A DNA stretch of 64,000 nt. Origin: Pseudoxanthobacter soli DSM 19599 (lineage in GTDB: Bacteria; Pseudomonadota; Alphaproteobacteria; Rhizobiales; Segnochrobactraceae). Under the pieces are notes generated by a model. The model was not told where the DNA came from. It saw nothing but the letters and a program-made list of their open reading frames with translations, and ran no database searches. The stretch is from the NCBI RefSeq assembly GCF_900148505.1, contig NZ_FRXO01000001.1:62001-126000 (forward strand), given 5' to 3'. Of the stretch, positions 1-10,292 are shown piece after piece. How positions within the stretch are numbered: position 1 is the first letter of the stretch; each line of letters begins with the position of its first letter. A program made the translations under genes and the position numbers.

Positions 1-33
1 GATGCGGTTTCGCAGATCCTTGAGACTCGGCAT
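1..33 (-). CDS. atpG: ATP synthase F1 gamma subunit, N-terminal fragment
   Basis: Only the first 11 codons lie in the window. The minus strand reads MPSLKDLRNRI from an ATG at 33, which is the conserved N-terminus of F1 gamma, the central rotor shaft. It follows atpA after a 58-nt gap in the usual alphaproteobacterial order delta-alpha-gamma. The rest of the gene lies beyond position 1. Confidence 0.85.
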   Translation of the reverse strand, partial: MPSLKDLRNRI

Positions 34-91
34 CTCGGTTCCTCGTCGGCTCGTCCGGGTCGGCGGGTTCGCGTCTCGACTTCGCGGCCGG

Positions 92-1623
<1,532 letters not shown>

Positions 1624-1624
<1 letters not shown>

Positions 1625-2184
1625 CAGCCGACCTCTTTCATCGCAAGCTTGAGAGAATTGAGCTTGGTGCGCAGGGAGGTGTCGATCATGCGCGAACCAA
1701 GCTTGACGACGAGCCCGCCGATGAGCGCCGGATCAACACTGGTCTCCAGGATGATCTTGCGTCCGGTGGCCTCGCCGAGAGCGGCCTTCAGCGCCTCGAC
1801 ATGGGAAGACGAGAGCGGCTCGGCGGAAGTCACTTCCGCCACCGTCTCGCCGCGAGCGGCGGCCGTCAGCGCGCGATAGGCACGCACCATCGACGGCGCC
1901 AGGAACAGTCGCCGGTTACGGGCGACGAGCTTGATGAAGTTCGCGGCGATCCCGCCGATGCCGGCCGCGCCGAGCACTGCCGTCACGCCGGCCACCTGCT
2001 CGTCGGAGGAGAACACAGGGCTCTCGATCAGCCGGCGCAGGTCGGCGCTTTCGTCGACGAGCGCCATGAACTGGTTCAGACCGGCCTCGGTCGCCTCGAT
2101 CGCGCCCGCTTCGCTCGCCAGCTCGAACAGAGCGGTGGCATAACGCCGGGCAACCCCTGAAACGAGGGAATCCTTGTCGGTCAC
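1624..2184 (-). CDS. atpH: ATP synthase F1 delta subunit
   Basis: This 186-residue protein is F1 delta (OSCP), part of the peripheral stalk that holds the catalytic head to the b subunits. The N-terminal region with [18 protein letters not shown] and the C-terminal stretch with [18 protein letters not shown] are family hallmarks. The start codon is GTG at 2184; an ATG eight bases upstream is out of frame and stops at once. It is the first gene of the F1 part of the operon and overlaps atpA by one base. Confidence 0.96.
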
Positions 2185-2317
2185 GGGTCCATCTCTCGGC
2201 TCGGTCTCGGCGCTCCGTGCAATTCACGGCACTCGGCGCTCGAAGACTTTGAGATTGAAAGAACATTTCCAGGCCGGGCACAGCCCCGCGCCCGACGGGC
2301 CCGGAAAAGTCAGGGGT

Positions 2318-2346
2318 GCGATAGCACATGCCTTTGGGGCACGCAA
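2318..2346 (-). promoter_or_regulatory. candidate sigma-70 promoter of the atp operon
   Basis: On the minus strand a -35-like TTGCGT (2346-2341) is followed after 17 nt by a -10-like TATCGC (2323-2318). It points into atpH and would give a leader of about 125 nt. This is by consensus only; the rest of the 2185-2457 gap shows nothing else I recognise. Confidence 0.4.
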
Positions 2347-2457
2347 CAGCGCGTCCGACGCGGCGCGACGCCGCGCTTTTAATATGGCAGCGCTGCCTGT
2401 GGATGTGCCGGACGCCGCGGGCTTTCCGCACGCGTGCACCCGCGAATTCGCGCGTCG

Positions 2458-4635
2458 TCAAACGAAGCTTTGGGGATCCACGTCGATCATCACGCGCACG
2501 CCGCCGCGTGCGGGCGGTGCCGCGGCGAGCCAGGCCCGGAGATAGGCCTGGATGTCGACGGTCCGCGGCGAGCGGATCAGAAGCCGAAAACGATGGCGCC
2601 CGCGCAGGATCGCGAGCGGGGCTTCGGCGGGGCCGAGCATGTCGATTCCCTCGCCGGAGGGCGCGGAACGGGCGAATGCGCGGGCATGCGCCTCGGTTTC
2701 CGCGCGATCCGGGCCGGAGATGATGATGGCCGCGAGCCGCCCGAACGGTGGCAGGCCGGTCGCCATCCGCTCGGCGATCTCTGTCCGGTAGAACGCCTCG
2801 CGGTCGCCGGAGACGATGGCGCGGATCACCGGATGGTCGGGCGCGTGGGTCTGCAGAAGACCGCTGCCGCCGCCGCCCATGCGGCCCGCGCGTCCGGTCA
2901 CCTGGGCCAACAATTGGAAGGTGCGTTCGGCCGCGCGCAGGTCACCGTTCATCAGGCCGAGGTCCGCATCGACCACGCCGACGAGTTTCAATCGCGGAAA
3001 TGTGTGCCCCTTCGCGACGAGCTGGGTGCCGACGATGAGGTCGAACGCGCCGTCGGCGACGAGCTGCAACTCGCGCCGGATTCGTTCGGTGCCGCCGCCG
3101 ATGTCGGATGACAGGATGATGCTGCGCGCCTCCGGAAAGAGCGCCTGGGCTTCTTCGGCGATGCGTTCCACCCCGGGCCCGCAGGCGACGAGGCTGTCGA
3201 GCGCGCCGCAGGCGGGGCAGGCTTCCGGACGGGGTTCGGTGTGACCGCAATGGTGGCAGGCGAGCCGGCCGCGCAGGCGATGGTCCACCAGCCAGGCCGA
3301 GCAGTCCGGACACGAGAAGCGGTGGCCGCAGGCCCCGCACACCGTCAGCGGCGCGTAGCCGCGACGGTTCAGGAAAAGAAGTGCCTGTTCGCCCCGTCCC
3401 AGCGCCTCGCCGACGGCCGCCACCAGCGGCGGCGCCAGCCAGCGCCCCTTTTCCGGCCGGCTCTGGCGCAGATCGACGGCGCGCACGTCCGGCAGGCTGG
3501 CGCCCGGCACCCGGTCGGAGAGAATCACGTGGGCATAGCGGCCCTGGTCGGCGTTGACGCGGCTTTCGATCGACGGCGTCGCCGATGCCAGCACCACGGG
3601 GAAGCGGCCGATATGGCCGCGGACCACGGCCATGTCGCGGGCATTGTAAGGAACGCGGTCATCCTGCTTGTAGGCATTGTCGTGCTCTTCATCGACGACG
3701 ATGAGCCCGAGTTCCCGGAACGGCAGAAAGAGCGCGGAGCGCGCGCCTACGACGATCCGGACGTCGCCAGCCGCCGCGCCGCGCCACACCCGCGCACGCT
3801 GCGCCGGCGGCACGGCGGAGTGCCATTCCGCCGGCCGCGCCGCGAAGCGCCGCTCGAATCGCGCGATGACGCTATGGGTCAGCGCGATCTCCGGCATCAT
3901 GATCAGGGCCTGCTTGCCGGCGGCGACGGTCGCGGCGACGGCTTCCAGGAAGACCTCCGTCTTTCCCGAGCCGGTGACGCCGTCGAGCAGCAGCACGGAA
4001 GCAGCGTCGCGGGCGACGGCCGCCCTGAGCTGGTCGGCCGCGGCGCTCTGGTCGCCGGTGAGGTCCGGGTGGTGGAAGTCGGGATCGGGCCGGGCAGCGG
4101 CGGTCGGTGGCGGCAGTTCGACGGCGGCAAGGGTGCCGGCACTGACAAGCCCGTCGATCACCGAGGGGCTGACGCCAGCGGTTTCGGCGAGGCCCGCCTT
4201 CGTCCACGACAGGCCGCCTTCCAGCAGAGCCATCACCCGGGTGCGGGCCGGCGTCATCCTCTCCGGAGGCGCGCCGGCAAGAGCGACGCCCGGCCGCGTC
4301 GGCTCCGGGTCGAGCGCCTCGGGCACGCGCAACACCATGCGCAGCACCATGCCGCGCGGTGCCAGCGTCCAGCGCGCCACCCATTCGACGAATCGGCGCA
4401 TGTCGGCGTCGAGCAGCGGCGCGCCGGGAGGCGGCGCATCGAACACATGCGAGATCGCCTTCAGCTTCGCGGGGGACCTGCCGGTGTCCGGCGCGTCGTC
4501 CCAGACGGCGCCGACGACCTCACGGGGGCCGAACGGCACGCGCACGATGGTTCCTGGCGCCAGCTCGCGCGGGGCCACATAAGAATAGCAGTCGCCGAGG
4601 GCGACGGGGACGAGCACGGAGACGACGGCAGTCAT
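2458..4635 (-). CDS. priA: primosomal protein N' (replication restart helicase PriA)
   Basis: PriA is a 3'-to-5' superfamily 2 DNA helicase that recognises stalled forks and reloads the replisome. The protein is 725 residues from the chosen ATG at 4635, where MTAVVSVLVPVALGDCYSYV begins the conserved 3'-binding domain. The frame stays open upstream to 4908, but that extension is Pro/Arg-rich and unlike PriA. Walker A is GVTGSGKTEV and Walker B is DEEH. The zinc-binding block has paired cysteines (CGACGHRFSCPDC, CHHCG, CPACG) in the order expected. It sits directly upstream of the atp genes with its own gap of 273 bp. Confidence 0.96.
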   Translation of the reverse strand: MTAVVSVLVPVALGDCYSYVAPRELAPGTIVRVPFGPREVVGAVWDDAPDTGRSPAKLKAISHVFDAPPPGAPLLDADMRRFVEWVARWTLAPRGMVLRMVLRVPEALDPEPTRPGVALAGAPPERMTPARTRVMALLEGGLSWTKAGLAETAGVSPSVIDGLVSAGTLAAVELPPPTAAARPDPDFHHPDLTGDQSAAADQLRAAVARDAASVLLLDGVTGSGKTEVFLEAVAATVAAGKQALIMMPEIALTHSVIARFERRFAARPAEWHSAVPPAQRARVWRGAAAGDVRIVVGARSALFLPFRELGLIVVDEEHDNAYKQDDRVPYNARDMAVVRGHIGRFPVVLASATPSIESRVNADQGRYAHVILSDRVPGASLPDVRAVDLRQSRPEKGRWLAPPLVAAVGEALGRGEQALLFLNRRGYAPLTVCGACGHRFSCPDCSAWLVDHRLRGRLACHHCGHTEPRPEACPACGALDSLVACGPGVERIAEEAQALFPEARSIILSSDIGGGTERIRRELQLVADGAFDLIVGTQLVAKGHTFPRLKLVGVVDADLGLMNGDLRAAERTFQLLAQVTGRAGRMGGGGSGLLQTHAPDHPVIRAIVSGDREAFYRTEIAERMATGLPPFGRLAAIIISGPDRAETEAHARAFARSAPSGEGIDMLGPAEAPLAILRGRHRFRLLIRSPRTVDIQAYLRAWLAAAPPARGGVRVMIDVDPQSFV

Positions 4636-5081
4636 CGGGCGAAGGCGGTCATCGGGCGAAAGCTGCGCTTGCGGTTCGGTGCCCGGCGGCCGGGAAGGCG
4701 GCCCTCGACGGGCAGGCGGACGGCGGCCTGCGGGATTCTCCCGCGCACCTTCGTCCGGTCGCCAGCTCGCGTCAACGCGCGCGGGTCTGCAAGCGGGTGG
4801 TCCGGCGTGGCGCGACCTCAAAGGCGCGCGGTCGTGACCAGCGCGCGAATAAAGTGCGGCCTTGCCATGCCGGCCCCCCATCTCATCGACGGGCACGGCG
4901 GAGATCAATTTCGCATCTGCGAGAACTGAACGTTCGGTAAAAATGCGTCTGAAACGAGCAGAGCCCGCCCGACGAGGTCGGGCGGGCTCTGCGGAGGGCC
5001 GGAATGGAGGGGGGAGTTCCGGCCCGGATATCGTGTATAGCTCGCCGGAACCGATGTTCCGGCGCCGTACCGCAGGAAATA
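4636..5081. other. intergenic, priA to DUF1127 gene
   Basis: A 446-bp gap. It holds the DUF1127 terminator (4959-4991) and presumably the priA promoter on the minus strand. I find no gene-like reading frame: the open frames here are GC-frame extensions rich in Arg and Pro. Confidence 0.5.
4959..4991 (-). terminator. hairpin terminator of the DUF1127 gene
   Basis: A perfect 14-bp stem (4959-4972 with 4978-4991) encloses a 5-nt loop. Read on the minus strand it is followed by a short, interrupted T stretch. It lies 90 nt past the DUF1127 stop codon. Confidence 0.7.
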
Positions 5082-5231
5082 TTAGCGGACCGCGCGACGC
5101 GCGATCGACGGGATTTCCGAACGGTTGATGCCGAGGTCGTCGAGTTCGCGATTGTTCAGCTGCATCAGCTGATCATAAGTCTCGCGATACTTCTTCCAAG
5201 AGCGGTAACGGTTCACAATCGTGTCGAACAT
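5082..5231 (-). CDS. DUF1127 family small protein
   Basis: A 49-residue protein that begins MFDTIVNRYRSWKKYRET and ends with the motif LNNRELDDLGINRSEI followed by IARRAVR. This is the DUF1127 (YjiS-like) pattern: a basic amphipathic helix followed by an ELxDLGIxRxxI motif. A strong ribosome-binding site (AAAGGAGA) precedes the ATG. In Brucella and Agrobacterium, DUF1127 proteins are controlled by the LysR regulators VtlR/LsrB and affect sugar metabolism and RNA turnover. That role is only suggested here by homology. The gene is monocistronic with its own terminator. Confidence 0.93.
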   Translation of the reverse strand: MFDTIVNRYRSWKKYRETYDQLMQLNNRELDDLGINRSEIPSIARRAVR

Positions 5232-5813
5232 GGTCTTCTCCTTTAACTCGGTGCCTTCAGCGACGTGCCTCGAAGCCCTGTGGCCTCGTGCTCATCAAGC
5301 CGATCAGGCCGCGACGGTTATTTAGGCGATTGCATTGATTGCGTGCAGAGGTGCAAAGGCATGGCTGCCCTGCGGGCCATGCAGGACGCCATTGTGCCTA
5401 ATCAGGCGGCAATGAGCCGATTTGCGAGCAGATGCAAAGGGATGATGCTGCGGCGCAGCAGTGGGGGCCATCCGGCGCCGCCTGCGGATTGGCCAGGCCA
5501 ATCCCGCCGGGAGCATAGCGATCCGTCTTGCTGATGCGGAAATGCCACAGAATCTGCCGCCCCAGGACGGACGCTCCTCGGCAGAGCGGTGGCCGCGGCC
5601 CGGCGCCTGCGTCGCCGGGAGTTCGGGGCAAAGCCGGACCTCCGCGCGATTCCTCCCGGATCGCACCGATTTGTGGAACCGCGGCGATAGGTCGGAAACG
5701 GCCGGAGGGCCTGAGCGCGGCGGATAAGGCGCGGCTGGGTCGCCCGGGCGCGCGCCGGCCGGCGGATTGTCCCCCGCCGCGACGGTCCAACAAGCCGCTG
5801 GTCGCGCGGCGCC
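5232..5813. other. intergenic, DUF1127 gene to uvrA
   Basis: A 582-bp gap. The part up to about 5390 holds the DUF1127 leader and promoter. From about 5400 to 5813 I see no convincing gene, RNA or terminator; open frames there are low-complexity Arg/Pro/Ala readings. Confidence 0.5.
5319..5382 (-). promoter_or_regulatory. candidate activator-dependent promoter of the DUF1127 gene
   Basis: On the minus strand a TAAATA -10-like hexamer (5324-5319) has no good -35. Upstream is a 7-bp inverted repeat, GCATGGC (5359-5365) and GCCATGC (5376-5382), centred about 58 nt before the predicted start of transcription. That is where LysR-type activators bind. The link to a VtlR/LsrB homologue is inferred from the DUF1127 target. 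Confidence 0.35.
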
Positions 5814-8800
5814 TTATTCCGCGGCGTTCGCGCGTCCGGCGGGGCGGCGGGCCAGAAGTTCGGCGAGGAAGGTGCCGGTGTGGCTGCGCTTGCAGGCCAC
5901 CACCGCTTCCGGCGAGCCCGCGACGACCAGTTCGCCGCCGCCGTCGCCACCCTCCGGCCCGAGATCGAGCACCCAGTCCGCCGTCTTCACGACCTCGAGA
6001 TTGTGCTCGATCACCACCACCGTGTTGCCCTGCACCACCAGCTCGTGGAGCACCTCGAGCAGCTTGGCGACGTCGTGGAAGTGCAGACCGGTGGTCGGTT
6101 CGTCCAGAATATAAAGCGTGCGTCCGGTGGCGCGGCGCGACAGCTCCTTGGCGAGCTTGACGCGCTGGGCTTCGCCGCCCGACAGCGTCGTCGCCTGCTG
6201 GCCGACCTTGATATAGCCGAGCCCGACCTGCCGCAGCGTCTCCAGCTTGTCGCGCACCGCCGGCACGGCCGAGAAGAATTCGGCGCCCTCGTCGCAGGTC
6301 ATGTCCAGCACGTCGGCGATCGACTTGCCCTTGAACGTCACTTCCAGCGTCTCGCGATTGTAGCGGCGGCCCTTGCAGACGTCGCAGGTGACGTAGACGT
6401 CGGGAAGGAAGTGCATCTCGATCTTGATGACGCCGTCGCCCTGGCAGGCTTCGCAGCGCCCGCCCTTGACGTTGAACGAGAACCGGCCGGGGCCGTAGCC
6501 GCGCGCCTTCGCCTCCGGCAGGCCGGAGAACCACTCGCGGATCGGCGTGAAGGCGCCGGTATAGGTCGCCGGATTCGAGCGCGGCGTGCGGCCGATCGGC
6601 GACTGGTCGATGTCGATCACCTTGTCGAGGGCTTCGAGACCCTCGATGCGGTCGTGGGGAGCGGGGTTCTCGCGCGCGCCGTTGAGGCGTCGCGCCGCGG
6701 CCTTGAACAACGTCTCGATGATCAGCGTCGACTTGCCGCCGCCGGACACGCCGGTCACGGCCGTGAACAGGCCGAGCGGGATCTCCGCCGTGACGTCCTT
6801 GAGGTTGTTGCCCCGGGCGCCGATGACCTTCAGCATCCGGCCTTTCTTCGGCTTGCGGCGTTCCGCCGGCACCGCGACCTCCTCGACACCGCTGAGATAG
6901 CGTCCGGTGAGCGAGTTCGGATTGGCGATGATCTCGGCCGGGGTGCCGCGCGCCACGATGCGGCCGCCGTGCACGCCGGCACCGGGCCCGACATCGACGA
7001 CATAATCGGCGAGCCGGATGGCGTCCTCGTCGTGCTCGACCACGATCACGGTGTTGCCGAGATCGCGCAGCCGCTTGAGGGTATCGAGCAGACGGGCGTT
7101 GTCGCGCTGGTGCAGCCCGATGGAGGGCTCGTCCAGCACGTAGAGCACGCCGGTCAGGCCCGACCCGATCTGGGAGGCGAGGCGGATGCGCTGGCTCTCG
7201 CCGCCGGACAGCGTGCCCGAGGCGCGCGACAGCGTCAGATAATCGAGGCCGACATCGACCAGGAAGGTCAGGCGCTCGCGGATTTCCTTGAGGATGCGGC
7301 CGGCGATCTCGAGCTGCTTCGGCGTCAGCAAGGGCGGCAGGCTCTCGAACCACTCCTGGGCGTGGCGGATCGAAAGCACGCCCGCCTCGCCGATATGGCG
7401 GCCGGCGATCTTCACGGACAGCGCTTCCGGCTTCAGCCGGTAGCCGTTGCAGGCCGGGCAGGGATGGTCCGACTGGTAGCGCGACAATTCCTCCCGCACC
7501 CAGTCCGAATCGGTCTCGCGCCAGCGCCGCTCGATATTGGTGACGACGCCCTCGAACGTCTTGCGGGTCTGGTAGGAGCGCAGGCCGTCGTCGAACACGA
7601 ACGTGATCGGTGTCTTGCCGGAGCCGAACAGGATGGTGTCGCGCACCTCCTGCGGCAGCTCGGCCCACGGCGTCGTCATCGACACGCCGAAATGGGCCGC
7701 GATCGCCTCAAGCGTCTGGTTGTAATAGGGAGAGGTGTTGCCGGTGCGCGCCCAGGGCAGCACCGCGCCCTGCTTCAGCGAGAGGGCGGCATCCGGCACC
7801 ACGAGATCGGCCTCGAACGACAGCGTCGTGCCGAGCCCGTCGCAGGTCGGGCAGGCACCGAACGGATTGTTGAACGAGAACAGCCGCGGCTCGATCTCCG
7901 GAATGGTGAAGCCGGAGACGGGGCAGGCGAACTTCGACGAGAAGATCACGCGCTTCGGGCTGCCGTCGGCTTCGGTCTCGCCGGCATATTCCGCAACGGC
8001 GATGCCGTCGGCGAGGCCGAGCGCGGTTTCCATGCTGTCGGCGAGGCGGCTCGCCATGTCGGCGCGCACCACCACGCGGTCGACCACCACGTCGATGTCG
8101 TGCTTCAGCTTCTTGTCGAGCGCCGGCGCGTCCTCGATTTCGTGGAAGGTGCCGTCGATCTTGACGCGCTGGAAGCCCTTCTTCTGCAGGTCCGCCAGTT
8201 CCTTGCGGTACTCGCCCTTGCGGCCGCGCACCATCGGGGCAAGCAGGTAGAGCCGCGTGCCTTCCGGCAGCGCCAGGATGCGGTCGACCATCTGCGACAC
8301 GGTCTGGCTCTCGATCGGCAGGCCGGTCGCGGGGGAATAGGGAATGCCGACACGCGCCCAGAGCAGGCGCATGTAGTCGTAGATCTCGGTGACGGTGCCG
8401 ACGGTGGAGCGCGGATTGCGAGAGGTGGTCTTCTGCTCGATGGAGATCGCCGGTGACAGGCCGTCGATCTGGTCGACATCCGGCTTCTGCATCATCTCCA
8501 GGAACTGGCGGGCATAGGCCGAAAGGCTTTCGACATAGCGCCGCTGGCCCTCGGCATAGATGGTGTCGAAGGCGAGCGACGACTTGCCGGAGCCCGAAAG
8601 GCCGGTGAAAACCACCAGCTTGTCGCGGGGAATATCGAGATCGACATTCTTGAGATTGTGCTCGCGCGCGCCGCGAACCGAGATCCGGCGCCCTTCGAAG
8701 TCCCCGCCGGTCGGGTGCGTGCCCATTTCCGCTCCCGCGTCCCCGCTCCCTTCGCCGCCCCGCGTCAGGGCGTCGGCGGCCGGCTCGAACAGGGCGTCCG

Positions 8801-8879
8801 TCGGCGCGGTCGCCGCCTTGCGGGCAGACGACGCGGAGCGCGCCGGGCGCGAGGCTCGGTTCGACGAAGATTCGGGCAT
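5814..8879 (-). CDS. uvrA: excinuclease ABC subunit A
   Basis: UvrA is the damage-sensing ATPase of nucleotide excision repair. It dimerises and loads UvrB. The frame encodes 1,021 residues from the ATG at 8879. Homologous sequence begins near residue 60 ([20 protein letters not shown]), so a start at Met52 (8726), giving 970 residues, is equally possible. The first Walker A is [10 protein letters not shown]; the second reads [10 protein letters not shown], with Gly for the more usual Ser. ABC signatures ([17 protein letters not shown] and [16 protein letters not shown]) are intact. The second zinc finger is complete (CEAC with CDVC). The first has CPVSG in place of the common CxxC, so one cysteine is missing. 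Confidence 0.97.
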   Translation of the reverse strand: MPESSSNRASRPARSASSARKAATAPTDALFEPAADALTRGGEGSGDAGAEMGTHPTGGDFEGRRISVRGAREHNLKNVDLDIPRDKLVVFTGLSGSGKSSLAFDTIYAEGQRRYVESLSAYARQFLEMMQKPDVDQIDGLSPAISIEQKTTSRNPRSTVGTVTEIYDYMRLLWARVGIPYSPATGLPIESQTVSQMVDRILALPEGTRLYLLAPMVRGRKGEYRKELADLQKKGFQRVKIDGTFHEIEDAPALDKKLKHDIDVVVDRVVVRADMASRLADSMETALGLADGIAVAEYAGETEADGSPKRVIFSSKFACPVSGFTIPEIEPRLFSFNNPFGACPTCDGLGTTLSFEADLVVPDAALSLKQGAVLPWARTGNTSPYYNQTLEAIAAHFGVSMTTPWAELPQEVRDTILFGSGKTPITFVFDDGLRSYQTRKTFEGVVTNIERRWRETDSDWVREELSRYQSDHPCPACNGYRLKPEALSVKIAGRHIGEAGVLSIRHAQEWFESLPPLLTPKQLEIAGRILKEIRERLTFLVDVGLDYLTLSRASGTLSGGESQRIRLASQIGSGLTGVLYVLDEPSIGLHQRDNARLLDTLKRLRDLGNTVIVVEHDEDAIRLADYVVDVGPGAGVHGGRIVARGTPAEIIANPNSLTGRYLSGVEEVAVPAERRKPKKGRMLKVIGARGNNLKDVTAEIPLGLFTAVTGVSGGGKSTLIIETLFKAAARRLNGARENPAPHDRIEGLEALDKVIDIDQSPIGRTPRSNPATYTGAFTPIREWFSGLPEAKARGYGPGRFSFNVKGGRCEACQGDGVIKIEMHFLPDVYVTCDVCKGRRYNRETLEVTFKGKSIADVLDMTCDEGAEFFSAVPAVRDKLETLRQVGLGYIKVGQQATTLSGGEAQRVKLAKELSRRATGRTLYILDEPTTGLHFHDVAKLLEVLHELVVQGNTVVVIEHNLEVVKTADWVLDLGPEGGDGGGELVVAGSPEAVVACKRSHTGTFLAELLARRPAGRANAAE

Positions 8880-9227
8880 CGGTTCGATCCTTCAGGCGCG
8901 GAAGCCGGCCTTCCGATTGCGCGGGACCGCGCCGGACCACCCCTCCGACCCGGAGGCTGCTGGTCGGCGGAGGTGCCGCGGCCGGTCGCGGGACACCGTC
9001 AACTTAAGTCGTCATGCGAACAAAGCAAGCACATCGCGCGAAATTTCGTGCGTCGCGGCGGCCACGGTCGCCGGCCGCGGCGCATCGGCCGCATCGCGGG
9101 AAGGCCGAGCCCGGCTTGCGCCATCGCGCCTCGCTCTTGTAAGTCATGACGGACTTCATCAGCATGGCAAGCGATGATCGCCACACGGGCGACGCGTTCC
9201 GGCTGCAGCAGGATGGGAATGAGGGCG
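8880..9227. other. divergent intergenic, uvrA to methyltransferase
   Basis: A 348-bp gap carrying the LexA-like site (9018-9032) and next to it a 10-bp palindrome CGAAATTTCG at 9039-9048. No gene-like frame is seen. Many relatives have ssb near uvrA; it is not present here. Confidence 0.5.
9018..9032 (-). promoter_or_regulatory. LexA-like SOS box upstream of uvrA
   Basis: The minus strand reads GTGC-N7-GTTC, one base from the alphaproteobacterial LexA consensus GTTC-N7-GTTC. It overlaps a possible -35 (TTGCTT), with a -10-like TAAGTT 16 nt on, about 140 nt before the uvrA start. uvrA is a standard SOS gene, which supports the assignment. Confidence 0.4.
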
Positions 9228-9884
9228 ATGGTCGATTTCGCGGTCCACCGGCGCAAGATGATCGACAGTCAGTTGCGCACCAACGATGTCACCGATCTCG
9301 TCATCATCGCCGCGTTCGGCGCGGTCGCTCGCGAGGATTTCGTGGCTCCCGATCGCCGGGAACTGGCCTATATCGATGTCGAGCAGCCGGTCCCGGGCGG
9401 CGCCACGCGCCGCGTGATGCTGACCCCGACGGTGTTCGCCAAGCTCGTGCAGCTTGCCGAGCCGCTGTCGACCGATCGCGTTCTCGTCGTCGGCAGCGCG
9501 ACGGGCTACGAAGCCGCCGTGCTTTCCAAGATCGCCGGCTCGGTGGTCGCTCTCGAAAGCGATCCCGCGCTCGCCGCGTCCGCCTCCCAGCGGCTCGCCT
9601 CGTTCGGAAATGTGGTGCCGGTGACCGGCCCGCTTCCCGGCGGCTGGCCGGATGGCGCGCCCTATGACGTGATCCTCGTCGCTGGCGCCGTCGAGGCGGG
9701 GCTGGAGACCCTGAAGGGCCAGCTCGCGCTCGATGGGCGTCTGGCCGTGATCGAGGGCGTGGGTGGCGCGGCGTCCGCGGTGGTCTACACCCGTGGCGAT
9801 GCCGAGGTCAGCGCCCGCTTCGGCTTCAACGCCGCGTCCAAGGTGCTGCCGGGCTTCGAAAAGCCCAAGGCGTTCGTTTTCTGA
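9228..9884 (+). CDS. protein-L-isoaspartate O-methyltransferase family protein
   Basis: The protein is 218 residues from the ATG at 9228, where MVDFAVHRRKMIDSQLRTND begins; GAGGG lies six bases upstream. In-frame ATGs at 9213 and 9219 are alternatives. It has the Pcm-like Rossmann fold: the SAM-binding loop reads VLVVGSATGYEAAVLSKIAG near residue 85, followed by an acidic strand end (VVALESD). Classic Pcm has a GSGSGY-type loop; here it is GSATGY, so activity on isoaspartate is likely but unproven. In many Hyphomicrobiales this gene sits directly upstream of tolC, as here. Confidence 0.85.
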   Translation: MVDFAVHRRKMIDSQLRTNDVTDLVIIAAFGAVAREDFVAPDRRELAYIDVEQPVPGGATRRVMLTPTVFAKLVQLAEPLSTDRVLVVGSATGYEAAVLSKIAGSVVALESDPALAASASQRLASFGNVVPVTGPLPGGWPDGAPYDVILVAGAVEAGLETLKGQLALDGRLAVIEGVGGAASAVVYTRGDAEVSARFGFNAASKVLPGFEKPKAFVF

Positions 9885-10292
9885 GCCTTTTCCGCGTGAT
9901 CGCGCCGGCAGCCGCGCCGGCGTTCGGTGCGGTCGGGCTGTGCCGCTGTTGCATTGGGGCCGCAGGTGGGGGCAGATCGCCATGATTGTGGCCTCGCCCC
10001 CTTTGCGGCAATGCCGACTCGACGATATGACTTAACCGTGCGGTTTAGTTTTTGAGCCGGGGCTGGATTCGGGACTTGCGGAACCGTCGTGTCGTCTTCA
10101 GTGTGGCGCGGTCGGGTCTGCGGTGTGTCGGATTCGCGGCGGGGGCGCTCTCGCCGTGAGTTGCGCCTTTTCGCATTTCGGTCCTGCGTCTTTGTCCGGC
10201 TGTCGTTCGCCTCGCGCCTGCTGGCCCCTCGGGGTGTCCTCGGCGCAAACGGGCCAGCGGCGGCTTCAGTGTGCGGATTAGGGAGTGATTCC
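9885..10292. other. intergenic, methyltransferase to tolC
   Basis: A 408-bp gap. The only structure I note is a short inverted repeat, TTAACCG and CGGTTTA, around 10033-10049 followed by a T-rich tract; it could be a weak terminator or an operator. The tolC frame extends back to 10089 but without a ribosome-binding site. Confidence 0.4.

Noticed and set aside
2350-2395. GC hairpin GCGGCG-CGA-CGCCGC as a terminator
   Set aside because: The T-rich side faces the plus strand, where no gene ends; it is more likely part of the atp upstream region.
5400-5813. Hidden gene or pseudogene between the DUF1127 gene and uvrA
   Set aside because: Open frames exist on both strands but none has a ribosome-binding site or any recognisable motif.
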